64,000 nucleotides of DNA from Bradyrhizobium manausense (GTDB lineage: Bacteria; Pseudomonadota; Alphaproteobacteria; Rhizobiales; Xanthobacteraceae). Made by a program: the position numbers and the translations under genes. Below the pieces are notes generated by a model that saw only the letters and a program-made list of their open reading frames with translations, ran no database searches and was not told the DNA's origin. The stretch spans positions 62,001-126,000 of the forward strand of contig NZ_JAFCLG010000003.1 in the NCBI RefSeq assembly GCF_018129685.1. Reading direction: 5' to 3'. This document shows, piece after piece, positions 24,981-33,735 of the stretch. Every line of letters starts with the position of its first letter. Position 1 is the stretch's first letter.

Positions 24981-25008
24981 TGTTTAGTAAATGGTGGTTC
25001 ACTAAACA
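24981..25008. promoter_or_regulatory. Palindromic operator before the ABC/dihydroxyacetone operon
   Basis: TGTTTAGT-N12-ACTAAACA is a perfect 8-bp inverted repeat. A further copy of GTTTAGT lies at 25058-25064. The arrangement suits a dimeric repressor or activator overlapping the promoter of the binding-protein gene at 25165. The cognate protein is unknown. The HTH protein encoded at 33732 in the same operon is one candidate. Confidence 0.6.
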
Positions 25009-25164
25009 AATCGAGCCTGCCGGGCCTATAGAATCCGGGTGGCGCGAGGGAACGCAAGTTTAGTTATTCAGCTCGTCACGGACTGTGTCGCTCTGCTCGA
25101 AGCATTCGAGCGGGTTGGAAAGCCGCGCCATGTCGATGGCCGGCCCACTCGGAGGGAACGTGTA

Positions 25165-26505
25165 ATGAAACGAACGATGAAGACGCTTGTTGTGGCATGC
25201 GGGGCAGTTGCCGCCGCGCTCGGTGTCGGCGCGGGGACCGCGCAGGCGCAAGGCAAGACCATCACGCTGTGCTGGGCCGCATGGGACCCGGCCAACGCAT
25301 TGGTCGAATTGTCGAAGGACTTCACCGCCAAATCGGGTATCGGTATGAAGTTCGAATTCGTGCCGTGGACCAATTACGCTGATCGGTTCCTGAACGAACT
25401 CAATTCGCACGGCTCGCTGTGCGACCTCATCATCGGCGATTCCCAGTGGATCGGCGGTGCCGCGGAGAACGGCCAGTACGTCAAGCTCAACGATTTCTTC
25501 AAGAAGGAAGGAATCAGCATGGACGACTACATGCCGGCTACGGTGGTCGGCTATTCCGAGTGGCCGAAGAACACGCCGAACTACTGGGCGCTGCCGGCGA
25601 TGGGCGATGCGGTGGGCTGGACCTATCGCAAGGACTGGTTCGCGCGGCCGGACGTGCAGAAGGACTTCAAGGCCAAGTATGGCCGCGAGATCGGCGTGCC
25701 GAAGACGCTCGATGAGCTCAAGGACATCGCGCAATTCTTCCAGGGCCGCGAGATCGACGGCAAGAAAGTCTATGGCGCCTCGATCTACACCGAGCGCGGC
25801 TCGGAAGGCATCACCATGGGCGTGTCGAACTATCTCTACGACTACGGCTTCAAATACGACGATCCGAAGAAGCCCTATGCGATGGACGGGTTCGTGAACT
25901 CGGCCAACGCCGTGAAGGGGCTCGAGGCCTACAAGGAGCTCTACAAGTGCTGCACGCCGCCCGGTGCCTCCAACTCCTACATGTCGGAGGGGCTTGATGC
26001 CTTCAAGTCCGGCCAGGTTGCGCTGCAGATGAACTTCTTCGCCTTCTTCCCGGGCCTCTACAAGGACCCGAATGTCGGCGGCGACAAGATCGGCTTCTTC
26101 GTCAATCCGGCAGGCCCCGCCGGGCAGGCGACGCAGCTCGGCGGTCAGGGCATCTCGGTGGTCTCCTACTCCAAGAACCAGGCTGAAGCACTGCAATACA
26201 TCAAGTGGTTCTCCGGCGGCGACGTCCAGAAGAAGTGGTGGGCGCTCGGCGGCTATTCCTGCGCCAAGTCCGTGCTGAACGACCCGAGCTTCCCGAACAG
26301 CGCGCCCTTCGCCAAGGAGTTCCTGCAGTCGATGGGCATGGTCGTCGACTTCTGGGCCGAGCCCTCCTACGCCCAGTTGCTGCAGGCCGAGCAGAAGCGC
26401 GTGCATGATTATGTGGTGGCCGACAAGGGCACCGCGCAGGAAGCGCTCGATGGTCTGGTGAAGGACTGGAAGGCGATCTTCAAGGAAGAAGGCAAGAAGT
26501 TCTGA
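25165..26505 (+). CDS. Carbohydrate ABC transporter substrate-binding protein (family 1)
   Basis: 446 residues from the ATG at 25165. Signal peptide of about 26 residues (AAALGVGAGTAQAQG). The mature protein is a type SBP_bac_1 binding protein with LSKDFTAKSGIGMKFEFVPWTNYADRF, the CDLIIGD segment and YWALPAMGDAVGWTYRKD. It should capture a sugar or polyol in the periplasm for the permeases that follow. The first gene of a plus-strand operon reaching 35192 whose later genes phosphorylate dihydroxyacetone, which hints at a DHA-yielding substrate. A strong hairpin follows the stop. Confidence 0.88.
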   Translation: MKRTMKTLVVACGAVAAALGVGAGTAQAQGKTITLCWAAWDPANALVELSKDFTAKSGIGMKFEFVPWTNYADRFLNELNSHGSLCDLIIGDSQWIGGAAENGQYVKLNDFFKKEGISMDDYMPATVVGYSEWPKNTPNYWALPAMGDAVGWTYRKDWFARPDVQKDFKAKYGREIGVPKTLDELKDIAQFFQGREIDGKKVYGASIYTERGSEGITMGVSNYLYDYGFKYDDPKKPYAMDGFVNSANAVKGLEAYKELYKCCTPPGASNSYMSEGLDAFKSGQVALQMNFFAFFPGLYKDPNVGGDKIGFFVNPAGPAGQATQLGGQGISVVSYSKNQAEALQYIKWFSGGDVQKKWWALGGYSCAKSVLNDPSFPNSAPFAKEFLQSMGMVVDFWAEPSYAQLLQAEQKRVHDYVVADKGTAQEALDGLVKDWKAIFKEEGKKF

Positions 26506-26514
26506 ACTCAGCTG

Positions 26515-26542
26515 CCCGGAGCGCGCGCGATCGCGCTCCGGG
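26515..26542 (+). promoter_or_regulatory. Hairpin between binding-protein gene and permease genes
   Basis: CCCGGAGCGCG and CGCGCTCCGGG pair perfectly over 11 bp around a 6-base loop, 9 bp after the binding-protein stop. There is no T run. Such hairpins shield upstream mRNA and lower downstream expression, giving excess binding protein over permease. Confidence 0.65.
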
Positions 26543-26605
26543 TTCCCTTCGAGATGACCGGATCTGTCGCAGTGGCGGCGCCGGGTGCCAGGATCGGTCG
26601 CTGCA

Positions 26606-27565
26606 ATGAATGAACTGAGTGCCTCTTCGCGGATCACCTATCGGGCCGTCATGGTCCGGCCCGGTGTGGCGCGTCGTATCCGGGGTCTGTCGGACAAGAC
26701 GCTCGCCTGGCTGTTCATCACGCCGACGATCCTGCTGCTGCTGGCGATCAACATCTTTCCGCTGCTCTGGACCATCTATCTGTCGTTCACGAACTACCGC
26801 GCCAACAGGGCCAACGTGCCGACGATCTGGCTGGGGGCAGACTGGTATCGGTCGATCCTGACCGATCCCGACATCTGGGCGGCGATGCAGGTCACCGCGC
26901 ATTTCGTGATCTGGACGGTGTTGATCGAGACCGTGCTCGGATTCGGCCTCGCTTACCTCATCGACAAGAAATTCCGCGGCCACGGAATGTGGACCACGAT
27001 CATCCTGCTGCCGATGATGCTGTCGCCGGCCGTCGTCGGCAATTTCTGGACGTTCCTATACCAGCCCCAGATCGGCCTGTTCAATTACGTCGTCGCCTTC
27101 TTCACCGGCCGCGCGGCCTCGTCCTTCCAGATGCTGGGCGACGTCACGCTGAGCCCTTGGGCCATCGTCATCGTCGATGCCTGGATGTGGACACCCTATG
27201 TGATGCTGATTTGTCTGGCCGGCCTGCGTTCGATCCCTGATTACATCTACGAGGCCGCGGAGGTCGATCGTGCGACCAAGTGGCGGCAGTTCTGGTCGAT
27301 CACGCTGCCGATGGCGCTGCCCTTCATCATGCTGGCGGTGCTGTTCCGCGGCATCGAGAATTTCAAGATGTTCGACATGGTCAATCTGCTCACCGGAGGC
27401 GGGCCGGGATCGACCACGGAAGTCGCCTCGATCACGCTCAAGCGGGCGGCATTCGAGAGCTGGCGTACCGGCTATTCCTCGGCCTTCGCGATCATCCTGT
27501 TCGTGACGGTCTTCGGTCTCGCCAATATCTACGTGAAGGCGCTGAACAGGGTGAAAAGCCGATGA
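26606..27565 (+). CDS. Carbohydrate ABC transporter permease 1
   Basis: 319 residues from the ATG at 26606. Six membrane helices, with the first near residues 33-55 (AWLFITPTILLLLAINIFPLLW). The EAA loop is seen as YEAAEVDRATKWRQFWSITLP near 220-240, where the permease contacts the ATPase. It belongs to the MalF/UgpA type. It overlaps the next gene by 4 bp (ATGA). A leftmost GTG/ATG at 26585 is possible but not favoured. Confidence 0.9.
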   Translation: MNELSASSRITYRAVMVRPGVARRIRGLSDKTLAWLFITPTILLLLAINIFPLLWTIYLSFTNYRANRANVPTIWLGADWYRSILTDPDIWAAMQVTAHFVIWTVLIETVLGFGLAYLIDKKFRGHGMWTTIILLPMMLSPAVVGNFWTFLYQPQIGLFNYVVAFFTGRAASSFQMLGDVTLSPWAIVIVDAWMWTPYVMLICLAGLRSIPDYIYEAAEVDRATKWRQFWSITLPMALPFIMLAVLFRGIENFKMFDMVNLLTGGGPGSTTEVASITLKRAAFESWRTGYSSAFAIILFVTVFGLANIYVKALNRVKSR

Positions 27566-28515
27566 CTTCAGCCACCACAGCCCATTCGGTCGTCGAGCCC
27601 TCGGCAACGACACGGCGCTTTGCCGGTTCGCTCGTCATACTCTATGCGATCATCACCATGATCCCGCTGGTCTGGATCATGCTCACCGCGTTCAAGTCGC
27701 CTGATGATGCGATCTCCTATCCGCCAAAGGTGATGTTCAAGCCGTCGCTCGAAGGCTTCTGCAACCTGTTCACGACCCGCTCGCGCCAGACGCCGGAGTT
27801 CATCCGCTCGCTCGGACCGCCGCAGGGGATGTGCGATGAAATCGCGCGCAGCCGCAACATGGTGGTCGCAGGACCCTCGAACTATGTGCCGCGCTTCATC
27901 AATTCGCTGATCATCGCGTTCGGCTCGACTGTGCTCGCGGTCGCGCTCGGCACCTTGTCGGCCTACGGCTTCTCGCGGTTCCGGGTGCCGCTGAAGGACG
28001 ATCTGCTGTTCTTCATCCTGTCGACCCGGATGATGCCGCCGATCGCGGTCGCGATCCCGATCTATCTGATGTACCGCACCGTCGGTCTGTCGGACACGAG
28101 GCTCGGGATGATCCTGCTCTACACCTCGGTCAACGTCTCTCTCGCGGTCTGGCTGCTCAAGGGCTTCATCGACGAAATTCCGCGCGAATACGAGGAAGCG
28201 GCGATGATCGATGGCTATACCCGCTTCCAGGCTTTCGTGAAGGTGGTGCTGCCGCAGGCCACCACGGGCATCGCAGCGACCGCCATCTTCTGCCTGATCT
28301 TCGCCTGGAACGAATACGCCTTCGCGGTGCTTCTCACCTCGGGCAATGCGCAGACCGCGCCGCCGTTCATTCCGATCATCATCGGTGAAGGCGGCCAGGA
28401 CTGGCCCGCGGTGGCCGCCGGCACGACGCTGTTCCTGGTGCCGATCGTGGTGTTCACGGTGCTGTTGCGCAAGCATCTGCTGCGCGGCATCACCTTTGGA
28501 GCCGTCCGCAAATGA
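27562..28515 (+). CDS. Carbohydrate ABC transporter permease 2
   Basis: 317 residues, starting inside the previous stop (ATGA). Six membrane helices of the MalG/UgpE type. The first (LVILYAIITMIPLVWIMLTAF) is near 22-42. The EAA loop is YEEAAMIDGYTRFQAFVKVVLP near 215-235. An extra loop of about 40 residues between helices 1 and 2 (SLEGFCNLFTTRSRQTP...) is larger than usual. It overlaps the next small gene by 4 bp. Confidence 0.9.
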   Translation: MTSATTAHSVVEPSATTRRFAGSLVILYAIITMIPLVWIMLTAFKSPDDAISYPPKVMFKPSLEGFCNLFTTRSRQTPEFIRSLGPPQGMCDEIARSRNMVVAGPSNYVPRFINSLIIAFGSTVLAVALGTLSAYGFSRFRVPLKDDLLFFILSTRMMPPIAVAIPIYLMYRTVGLSDTRLGMILLYTSVNVSLAVWLLKGFIDEIPREYEEAAMIDGYTRFQAFVKVVLPQATTGIAATAIFCLIFAWNEYAFAVLLTSGNAQTAPPFIPIIIGEGGQDWPAVAAGTTLFLVPIVVFTVLLRKHLLRGITFGAVRK

Positions 28516-28724
28516 GCCTCGATGTCACTCCATCCGTCGCGCATCGCGGTTTCACAGACCGCATTCTGCGCCGCGGCCCGCTGGAGGCCGTCGCCACGAC
28601 GATCATCGCCGCCGGCGTCGTGATGCTGATGCAGCCATTTTCGCTGACCCTTTATTCCTGGTCGTTCGCGACGACCCTGTTCGGCACGGTGATGTTCACC
28701 ATCGTGTCCAAGGTCCGGGAGTAG
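28512..28724 (+). CDS. Small membrane protein of the ABC transporter operon
   Basis: 70 residues, start overlapping the permease stop (ATGA). Two membrane helices (about 24-42 and 48-64). No family name can be assigned. Small membrane proteins of this kind sit inside several rhizobial polyol and glycerol ABC operons (GlpU is one, of different length), so an accessory or stabilising role in the permease is likely. The ATPase gene starts 6 bp later. Confidence 0.65.
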   Translation: MSLDVTPSVAHRGFTDRILRRGPLEAVATTIIAAGVVMLMQPFSLTLYSWSFATTLFGTVMFTIVSKVRE

Positions 28725-28730
28725 GGCGCG

Positions 28731-29828
28731 ATGGCACAGATCAAGGTCGAGGCACTCGACAAATCCTTTGGCGGCTTCCATGCGGTCAAGTCGGCCAGCT
28801 TCACGGTGGAGGACGGCCAGTTTCTCTGCCTGCTTGGACCGTCCGGCTGCGGCAAGACCACGACGCTTCGCATGATCGCCGGACTGGAGCTGCCAACGGC
28901 CGGCACCATCAGGCTGGACGACGAAGACGTGACGATGAACCGCGCGTCGGCGCGTGACATCGCCTTCGTGTTCCAGCTCTTCGCGCTCTATCCGCATATG
29001 AACGTCCGCCGCAACATCGGCTTTCCCCTGAAATGCGAGGGCATCGGTGCGGCCGAAACCGACCGGCGGGTCGTCGAAGCGGCGCGCATCCTGAGGATCT
29101 CTCATCTCCTCGACCGTTCGGTGTCGGGTCTCGCCGGGGGCGACCGGCAGCGTGTCGCGCTGGGACGGGCGATCGTGCGCAAGCCAAAGTGCTTCCTGAT
29201 GGACGAGCCGCTCGGCGCGCTCGATACCGAAATGCGCGAAGCCATGATTCACGAATTGCGGGCTCTGCATGACCGCCTGGGCGCGACGACTGTCTATGTC
29301 ACACACGACCAGCTCGAGGCCATGGCGATGGCCGACAGGATCGCGGTCATGAACAATGGCGTGGTCGAGCAGGTCGCAAGCCCGCGCGACATCTACGACC
29401 GGCCGGCGTCGCTTTTCGTCGCCGATTTCATCGGCTCGCCGCCCATGAATTTCCTGCCGTTCCGCGGCGGCCTGCAGACCGGCGCGGAAGCGATTCGGCT
29501 CGGCGAGCGTGACGTCGCAATTCCTGCCGCGCGCGAGGCGATGGCGGAGAGCGAGCTCGTGCTCGGGGTGCGGCCCGAGCATGTGCGCTTCACCGATCGC
29601 GGCATGGTGCGCGGCGAGGTGTACGGTACGGAATATCTGGGCACCACGCAGATCGTGACGGTGACGACGAGCTACGGCGCACTCAAGGCCCGGTCACCCA
29701 GCAGCAAATCGTTCCGGACCGGTGAGACGGTCGGGCTCGACTTCCGGCCCGATACGCTGTCGATCTTCGACAAGGCGTCGGGCCGGGCTATCCGTACCGC
29801 GCTGCATGAGGGAGCTGCGCATGGCTGA
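28731..29828 (+). CDS. ABC transporter ATP-binding protein 1 (MalK/UgpC type)
   Basis: 365 residues. Walker A GPSGCGKTT near 38-46, Q-loop FVFQLFALYPHM, Walker B CFLMDEPLGALD, H-loop VTHD, and a C-terminal TOBE-like regulatory domain (about 240-365). The signature reads LAGGDRQR instead of LSGGQ: the Ser and Gln that contact ATP are changed. The second ATPase has a standard LSGGQ. This suggests an asymmetric heterodimer, with one composite site weaker. The gene overlaps the next by 8 bp. Confidence 0.9.
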   Translation: MAQIKVEALDKSFGGFHAVKSASFTVEDGQFLCLLGPSGCGKTTTLRMIAGLELPTAGTIRLDDEDVTMNRASARDIAFVFQLFALYPHMNVRRNIGFPLKCEGIGAAETDRRVVEAARILRISHLLDRSVSGLAGGDRQRVALGRAIVRKPKCFLMDEPLGALDTEMREAMIHELRALHDRLGATTVYVTHDQLEAMAMADRIAVMNNGVVEQVASPRDIYDRPASLFVADFIGSPPMNFLPFRGGLQTGAEAIRLGERDVAIPAAREAMAESELVLGVRPEHVRFTDRGMVRGEVYGTEYLGTTQIVTVTTSYGALKARSPSSKSFRTGETVGLDFRPDTLSIFDKASGRAIRTALHEGAAHG

Positions 29829-30831
29829 GGTCGAGATCGTCTCCGTTTCCAAGGCGTTCGGCAGGACGCAAGCCCTGAGCGATCTGTCGTTGACAATCGG
29901 CAACGGCGAATTCGTCGCCTTGCTCGGACCGACCGGCGCCGGCAAGACCACGGCATTGCGCCTGATCGCCGGATTGGAACAGCCGGATAAAGGTTCAATT
30001 CGCATCGACGGACGCGACGTGACCGGCGATGCGCCGGCGGATCGCGACGTTGCCTTTGTTTTCCAGCAATACTCGCTGTATCCGCACTTGACCGTGTTCG
30101 AGAACATGGCGTTCGCGTTGCGCGCGCCGACCCGCCGCGTGCCCGAAGCCGATATCCGCGCCAAGGTGCAGGAGATCGCGCGTCTGCTTCATATCGAGAC
30201 CAAGCTGGACAACAAGGCGACGCAGCTGTCGGGCGGGCAGATGCAGCGCGTCGCGATCGGCCGGGCGCTGGTCCGTTCGCCCTCGATCTACTTGATGGAC
30301 GAGCCGCTCTCCTCGCTGGATGCCAAGCTCCGCGGCGAGTTGCGGCTCGAGCTCAAGCGGATCCAGGTCGATCTCGGCGCGACGATTCTTTATGTCACCC
30401 ACGATCAGACCGAGGCGATGACCATGGCCTCGCGCATCGGTGTGATCGAAGGCGGACGGCTGATGCAGATCGGCACGCCACGGGAGATCTACGAGAATCC
30501 GGTCAATGCGCATGTCGCGGCGCGGCTGGGCCAGCCGGCGATCAATCTGCTGCCCGCGGCTTTGTTCGGCGGCGCGCCTGCCGGCGCCGAGACGATCGGC
30601 GCACGGACCGAGCATCTGACGATTGCGCGCGGCGCTGACGGCGACGTCTCGGCAACCGTCAAGCGGGTCGAGCATCTCGGCGATCAGAGCCACCTCCATC
30701 TCGACGTCGGCGGCCGTCCGGTTGTGACCCTGGCGGATCCCGAGGCTGGCTTTGGCGCCGGGGATGTGGTGTCGCTCCGTTTGAACAAGCCCCTGTTTTT
30801 CGATGCCAGGGGCTGGAGGGTAGCGGCATGA
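29821..30831 (+). CDS. ABC transporter ATP-binding protein 2 (MalK/UgpC type)
   Basis: 336 residues from the ATG at 29821, overlapping the end of ATPase 1. Walker A GPTGAGKTT, signature LSGGQMQRVAIGRAL, Walker B IYLMDEPLSSLD, H-loop VTHDQTEAM. The C-terminal domain (about 235-336) is shorter than in ATPase 1. It is expected to pair with ATPase 1 under the permeases at 26606 and 27562, and could also power the ATPase-less permeases at 35202-36868. It overlaps dhaL by 4 bp. Confidence 0.92.
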   Translation: MAEVEIVSVSKAFGRTQALSDLSLTIGNGEFVALLGPTGAGKTTALRLIAGLEQPDKGSIRIDGRDVTGDAPADRDVAFVFQQYSLYPHLTVFENMAFALRAPTRRVPEADIRAKVQEIARLLHIETKLDNKATQLSGGQMQRVAIGRALVRSPSIYLMDEPLSSLDAKLRGELRLELKRIQVDLGATILYVTHDQTEAMTMASRIGVIEGGRLMQIGTPREIYENPVNAHVAARLGQPAINLLPAALFGGAPAGAETIGARTEHLTIARGADGDVSATVKRVEHLGDQSHLHLDVGGRPVVTLADPEAGFGAGDVVSLRLNKPLFFDARGWRVAA

Positions 30832-31442
30832 GCCTTGATCGGGTAGCCAGGGAAAAACTGGTGCGAGCGCTGGCAGGGGCGGTGATCGAGCACGCGGATG
30901 AGTTGACGCGCCTCGATCAGGCGATCGGGGATGGGGATCACGGGCTGAACATGAAGCGCGGTTTCGAGGCGGTGCTCGCCGCACTGCCGGGCCTTGCCGA
31001 CAAGTCGCTGCCCGAGATGTTGAAGGCGATTGGAATGACGCTGGTGATGAAGGTCGGGGGCGCCTCGGGGCCGCTGGTCGGGACGTTCTTCATGGAGCTG
31101 GGCAAGGCGCTTCCCGAGCAGCCAGGCCGCGCCGATCTCGTCGCGGCGACGGAGAAGGCGATCGAAGCCGTCAAGGCGCGCGGGCGATCCGAGGCGGGCC
31201 AGAAGACGCTGCTGGATGTCCTGGTGCCGGTGCACGCCGTTCTGGCTGATGGCGGCGATGCCAAGGCGATCGCGGCGGAGGCCATGCAAGCCGCCGATCG
31301 CACCACGCCGATGCAGGCGATTCGCGGTCGCGCGTCGTTTCTGGGCGAACGATCCATCGGTCACATGGACCCGGGCTCGCGCTCCGCATCGCTCCTGATC
31401 GGCGCCGCGGTCGAGACACTGGAATTCGAGGTCAATACATGA
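30828..31442 (+). CDS. dhaL: Dihydroxyacetone kinase subunit DhaL
   Basis: 204 residues, all-helical DAK2 domain. The ADP/Mg site DQAIGDGDHGLNMKRGF lies near residues 28-44, with the conserved aspartates, and KVGGASGPL near 79. In PTS-type DHA kinases DhaL carries a tightly bound ADP that DhaM rephosphorylates, and passes phosphate to DHA bound on DhaK. It overlaps the neighbours by 4 bp on both sides. The DhaK partner is six genes downstream. Confidence 0.93.
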   Translation: MSLDRVAREKLVRALAGAVIEHADELTRLDQAIGDGDHGLNMKRGFEAVLAALPGLADKSLPEMLKAIGMTLVMKVGGASGPLVGTFFMELGKALPEQPGRADLVAATEKAIEAVKARGRSEAGQKTLLDVLVPVHAVLADGGDAKAIAAEAMQAADRTTPMQAIRGRASFLGERSIGHMDPGSRSASLLIGAAVETLEFEVNT

Positions 31443-31825
31443 GCAATGTCGGAATTGTCATCGTATCGCATTCGCCGAAGATCGCGGAAGGCGCGGCCGA
31501 TATGGTGCGCCAGATGGTCGGAGACGCAGTGCCGCTGGCCTGGACCGGCGGCGACGTCGATGGCGGCCTCGGGACGAACGTTGCAGGGATTCTCGAGGCG
31601 ATCGAGACGGCGTGGTCGCCGGCGGGCGTTGCGATCCTTGTCGATCTCGGTGGCGCCGAGACCAATTCGGAGATGGCGGTGGAGATGCTCCCCGAAGACC
31701 GGCGCGCGCGTGTGCTGGTCTGCAATGCCCCGGTGGTCGAGGGGGCCGTGATCGCCGCGACCGAATCGTCGGGCGGCTCATCGCTTGCCGCCGTCAAGCG
31801 CAGTGCGGAGGAATTCTATGCATGA
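31439..31825 (+). CDS. dhaM: DHA kinase phosphotransferase subunit DhaM (EIIA domain only)
   Basis: 128 residues: a single EIIA-Man-like domain. The phosphorylated His lies in IVIVSHSPKIAEGAAD near residue 9-10. The LVDLGGAETNSEMAVEML segment is typical of DhaM. In E. coli DhaM is fused to HPr and an EI fragment. Here these are separate genes that follow directly. Phosphate is passed on to ADP bound in DhaL. The gene overlaps dhaL by 4 bp and the HPr gene by 8 bp. Confidence 0.9.
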   Translation: MSNVGIVIVSHSPKIAEGAADMVRQMVGDAVPLAWTGGDVDGGLGTNVAGILEAIETAWSPAGVAILVDLGGAETNSEMAVEMLPEDRRARVLVCNAPVVEGAVIAATESSGGSSLAAVKRSAEEFYA

Positions 31826-32132
31826 TGCCAACGCCAACCGGGCGGCCCAGACGTTTGCGCCGCTGACCGCCTCGGCGGTCCTCGTCAATCCGGTCGGCCT
31901 GCACGCGCGGCCATCGGTGAAGCTCACGCAATGCGCGAAGGGCTTCACTGCGAAGATCGAGATTGCCCTTGCCGCGGAGGGACCCTGGACCGACGCCAAG
32001 AGCCCGGTGAAGGTGATGCGCGTGAAGGCCCCTCAGGGTGCCACGCTGCATTTCCGTGTCGCCGGTCCCGATGGCGATGCGGCGCTCGCGGCCATGCTGG
32101 CGCTGGTGCATGACGGTTTCGGCGAGGCGTAG
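31818..32132 (+). CDS. HPr-family phosphocarrier protein
   Basis: 104 residues from the ATG at 31818, overlapping dhaM. The active-site motif NPVGLHARPSVK places the phosphorylated His at about residue 29, because of a 15-residue N-terminal extension. The region of the regulatory Ser (usual KSI) reads KSPVKVMRVKA: a Ser is kept but followed by Pro. Its likely task is to carry phosphate from the Enzyme I next to it to DhaM. Confidence 0.9.
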   Translation: MHDANANRAAQTFAPLTASAVLVNPVGLHARPSVKLTQCAKGFTAKIEIALAAEGPWTDAKSPVKVMRVKAPQGATLHFRVAGPDGDAALAAMLALVHDGFGEA

Positions 32133-32136
32133 AATC

Positions 32137-33735
32137 GTGGGCGAGATCCATCTCACCGGTCATCCTGCATCGCCAGGCCTCGCCATCGGCCCGGTCGCGG
32201 TGCTGACCAGTGCAGTGGCGAGCCGAGCGGCGCAAGGCGATCCTGCCCATGAGGCCGCGGCGCTGAAGGCAGCGATCGCGGGTGCAGCGGTGGAGCTCGC
32301 TGAATTGATCGCGACTGTTCACGGCGAAGCCGCGGAGATCCTGGAGTTCCAGGTCGCGATGCTGGGTGACGATGCGCTTGCGGAAGGTGCCTACGAAGCT
32401 ATTGCGGGCGGCACGGCTGCCGACCAGGCCTGGCGTGCCGCACTCGACGCGGAGATATCAGGCTATCGCGCGGCGGACGAGGAATATTTCCGTGCGCGCG
32501 CGGCCGACCTGGTCGACATCCGCGACCGCGTGCTTGCCGGCCTGAATGGCGCGGATAGGGCCGCAGGGATTTCCGGCGATTCCGTCGTCACGGGTGACGA
32601 TCTCTCGCCTTCGACATTCCTGGCCGTCGACTGGACCCGTGGCGGCGCCATTGCGCTGGCTGGCGGGTCGCCGTCCTCGCATGTCGCGATGCTCGCGCGG
32701 TCGCGCGGCGCTCCCATGGTGGTTGGCCTCGGTCCATTGCCATGGAACGGACAACCGCCGTCATTGGCGCTGGTCGATGGCGACACCGGCACGGTGATCT
32801 TCGATCCCAAGCCCGAAACGCGCCGCCTGTTCGAAGATCGCATGGCGGCAGCGAATGCCGCACAGATTGCTGCCGACGCGGGCCGCCTCAAGCCGGCGGT
32901 GACGGCCGACGGAAGGCGCATTTCCGTCCTTCTCAACGTCGCTGCGCCCGAAGAGGTCGAACGCCTCGATCCCGCAATCTGCGATGGCATTGGCCTGGTG
33001 CGGACGGAATTTCTGTTCGAGGGTTCGAGGGGCCTACCCGGAGAGGATACGCAATACGCGGTCTACCGGCGCATCCTCGAATGGGCCGCGGGACGGCCGG
33101 TCACGATCCGGACCCTCGATGCCGGCGGCGACAAGCCGATTGCCGGCCTGACGGTCGATGGCGAGCGCAATCCGTTCCTGGGCCTGCGCGGTATCAGGCT
33201 CTCGCTGGCGCGGCCGGAGGTGTTTCGCGTGCAGTTGCGGGCACTGTGCCGTGCCGCCGTCCACGGGACGCTGAAGGTGATGCTGCCGATGGTCGCAATC
33301 CCCAGGGAGTTCGACCGCGCCAACGCCATGCTGGACGCGGAGTTCGCCGCACTCGAGGCGGAGGGCCTCGCTTGCGCCCGGCCGCCGCTCGGGATCATGG
33401 TCGAGGTCCCGGCTGCGGCGCTGCGCGCGGAGGATTTCGATGCGGCGTTCTATTCCATCGGATCGAATGATTTGACCCAATACACAATGGCCGCGGCGCG
33501 GGACATCGGCGCCGTCGCCGACCTCAATGATGCCGGCCATCCGGCAGTGCTGGCGCTGATCGCGCGGACAGTCGAGGCCGGGCGCAAGCGCGGCGTCGAG
33601 GTCTCGCTCTGCGGTGATGCTGCGGCGGACACGCGCTTGACCAATGCGCTGCTGGCGGCGGGCTTGACGACTCTTTCGGTCTCGCCGATTGCGGTGGCGC
33701 GGCTCAAGGCGGCCATCGCCGGGGTGGCCGCATGA
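32137..33735 (+). CDS. ptsI: Phosphoenolpyruvate-protein phosphotransferase (Enzyme I)
   Basis: 532 residues from a GTG at 32137 (4 bp after the HPr stop), about 40 shorter than E. coli EI. Active His H182 is in GGSPSSHVAMLARS, the PEP-utiliser motif YSIGSNDLTQYTM is near 445-457, and the catalytic Cys C492 is in LCGDAAAD. All three sites are kept, so it should be active. The rest of the operon suggests it feeds only HPr and DhaM. It is not the PtsP of the nitrogen PTS, which has a GAF domain. It overlaps the next gene by 4 bp (ATGA). Confidence 0.9.
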   Translation: MGEIHLTGHPASPGLAIGPVAVLTSAVASRAAQGDPAHEAAALKAAIAGAAVELAELIATVHGEAAEILEFQVAMLGDDALAEGAYEAIAGGTAADQAWRAALDAEISGYRAADEEYFRARAADLVDIRDRVLAGLNGADRAAGISGDSVVTGDDLSPSTFLAVDWTRGGAIALAGGSPSSHVAMLARSRGAPMVVGLGPLPWNGQPPSLALVDGDTGTVIFDPKPETRRLFEDRMAAANAAQIAADAGRLKPAVTADGRRISVLLNVAAPEEVERLDPAICDGIGLVRTEFLFEGSRGLPGEDTQYAVYRRILEWAAGRPVTIRTLDAGGDKPIAGLTVDGERNPFLGLRGIRLSLARPEVFRVQLRALCRAAVHGTLKVMLPMVAIPREFDRANAMLDAEFAALEAEGLACARPPLGIMVEVPAAALRAEDFDAAFYSIGSNDLTQYTMAAARDIGAVADLNDAGHPAVLALIARTVEAGRKRGVEVSLCGDAAADTRLTNALLAAGLTTLSVSPIAVARLKAAIAGVAA

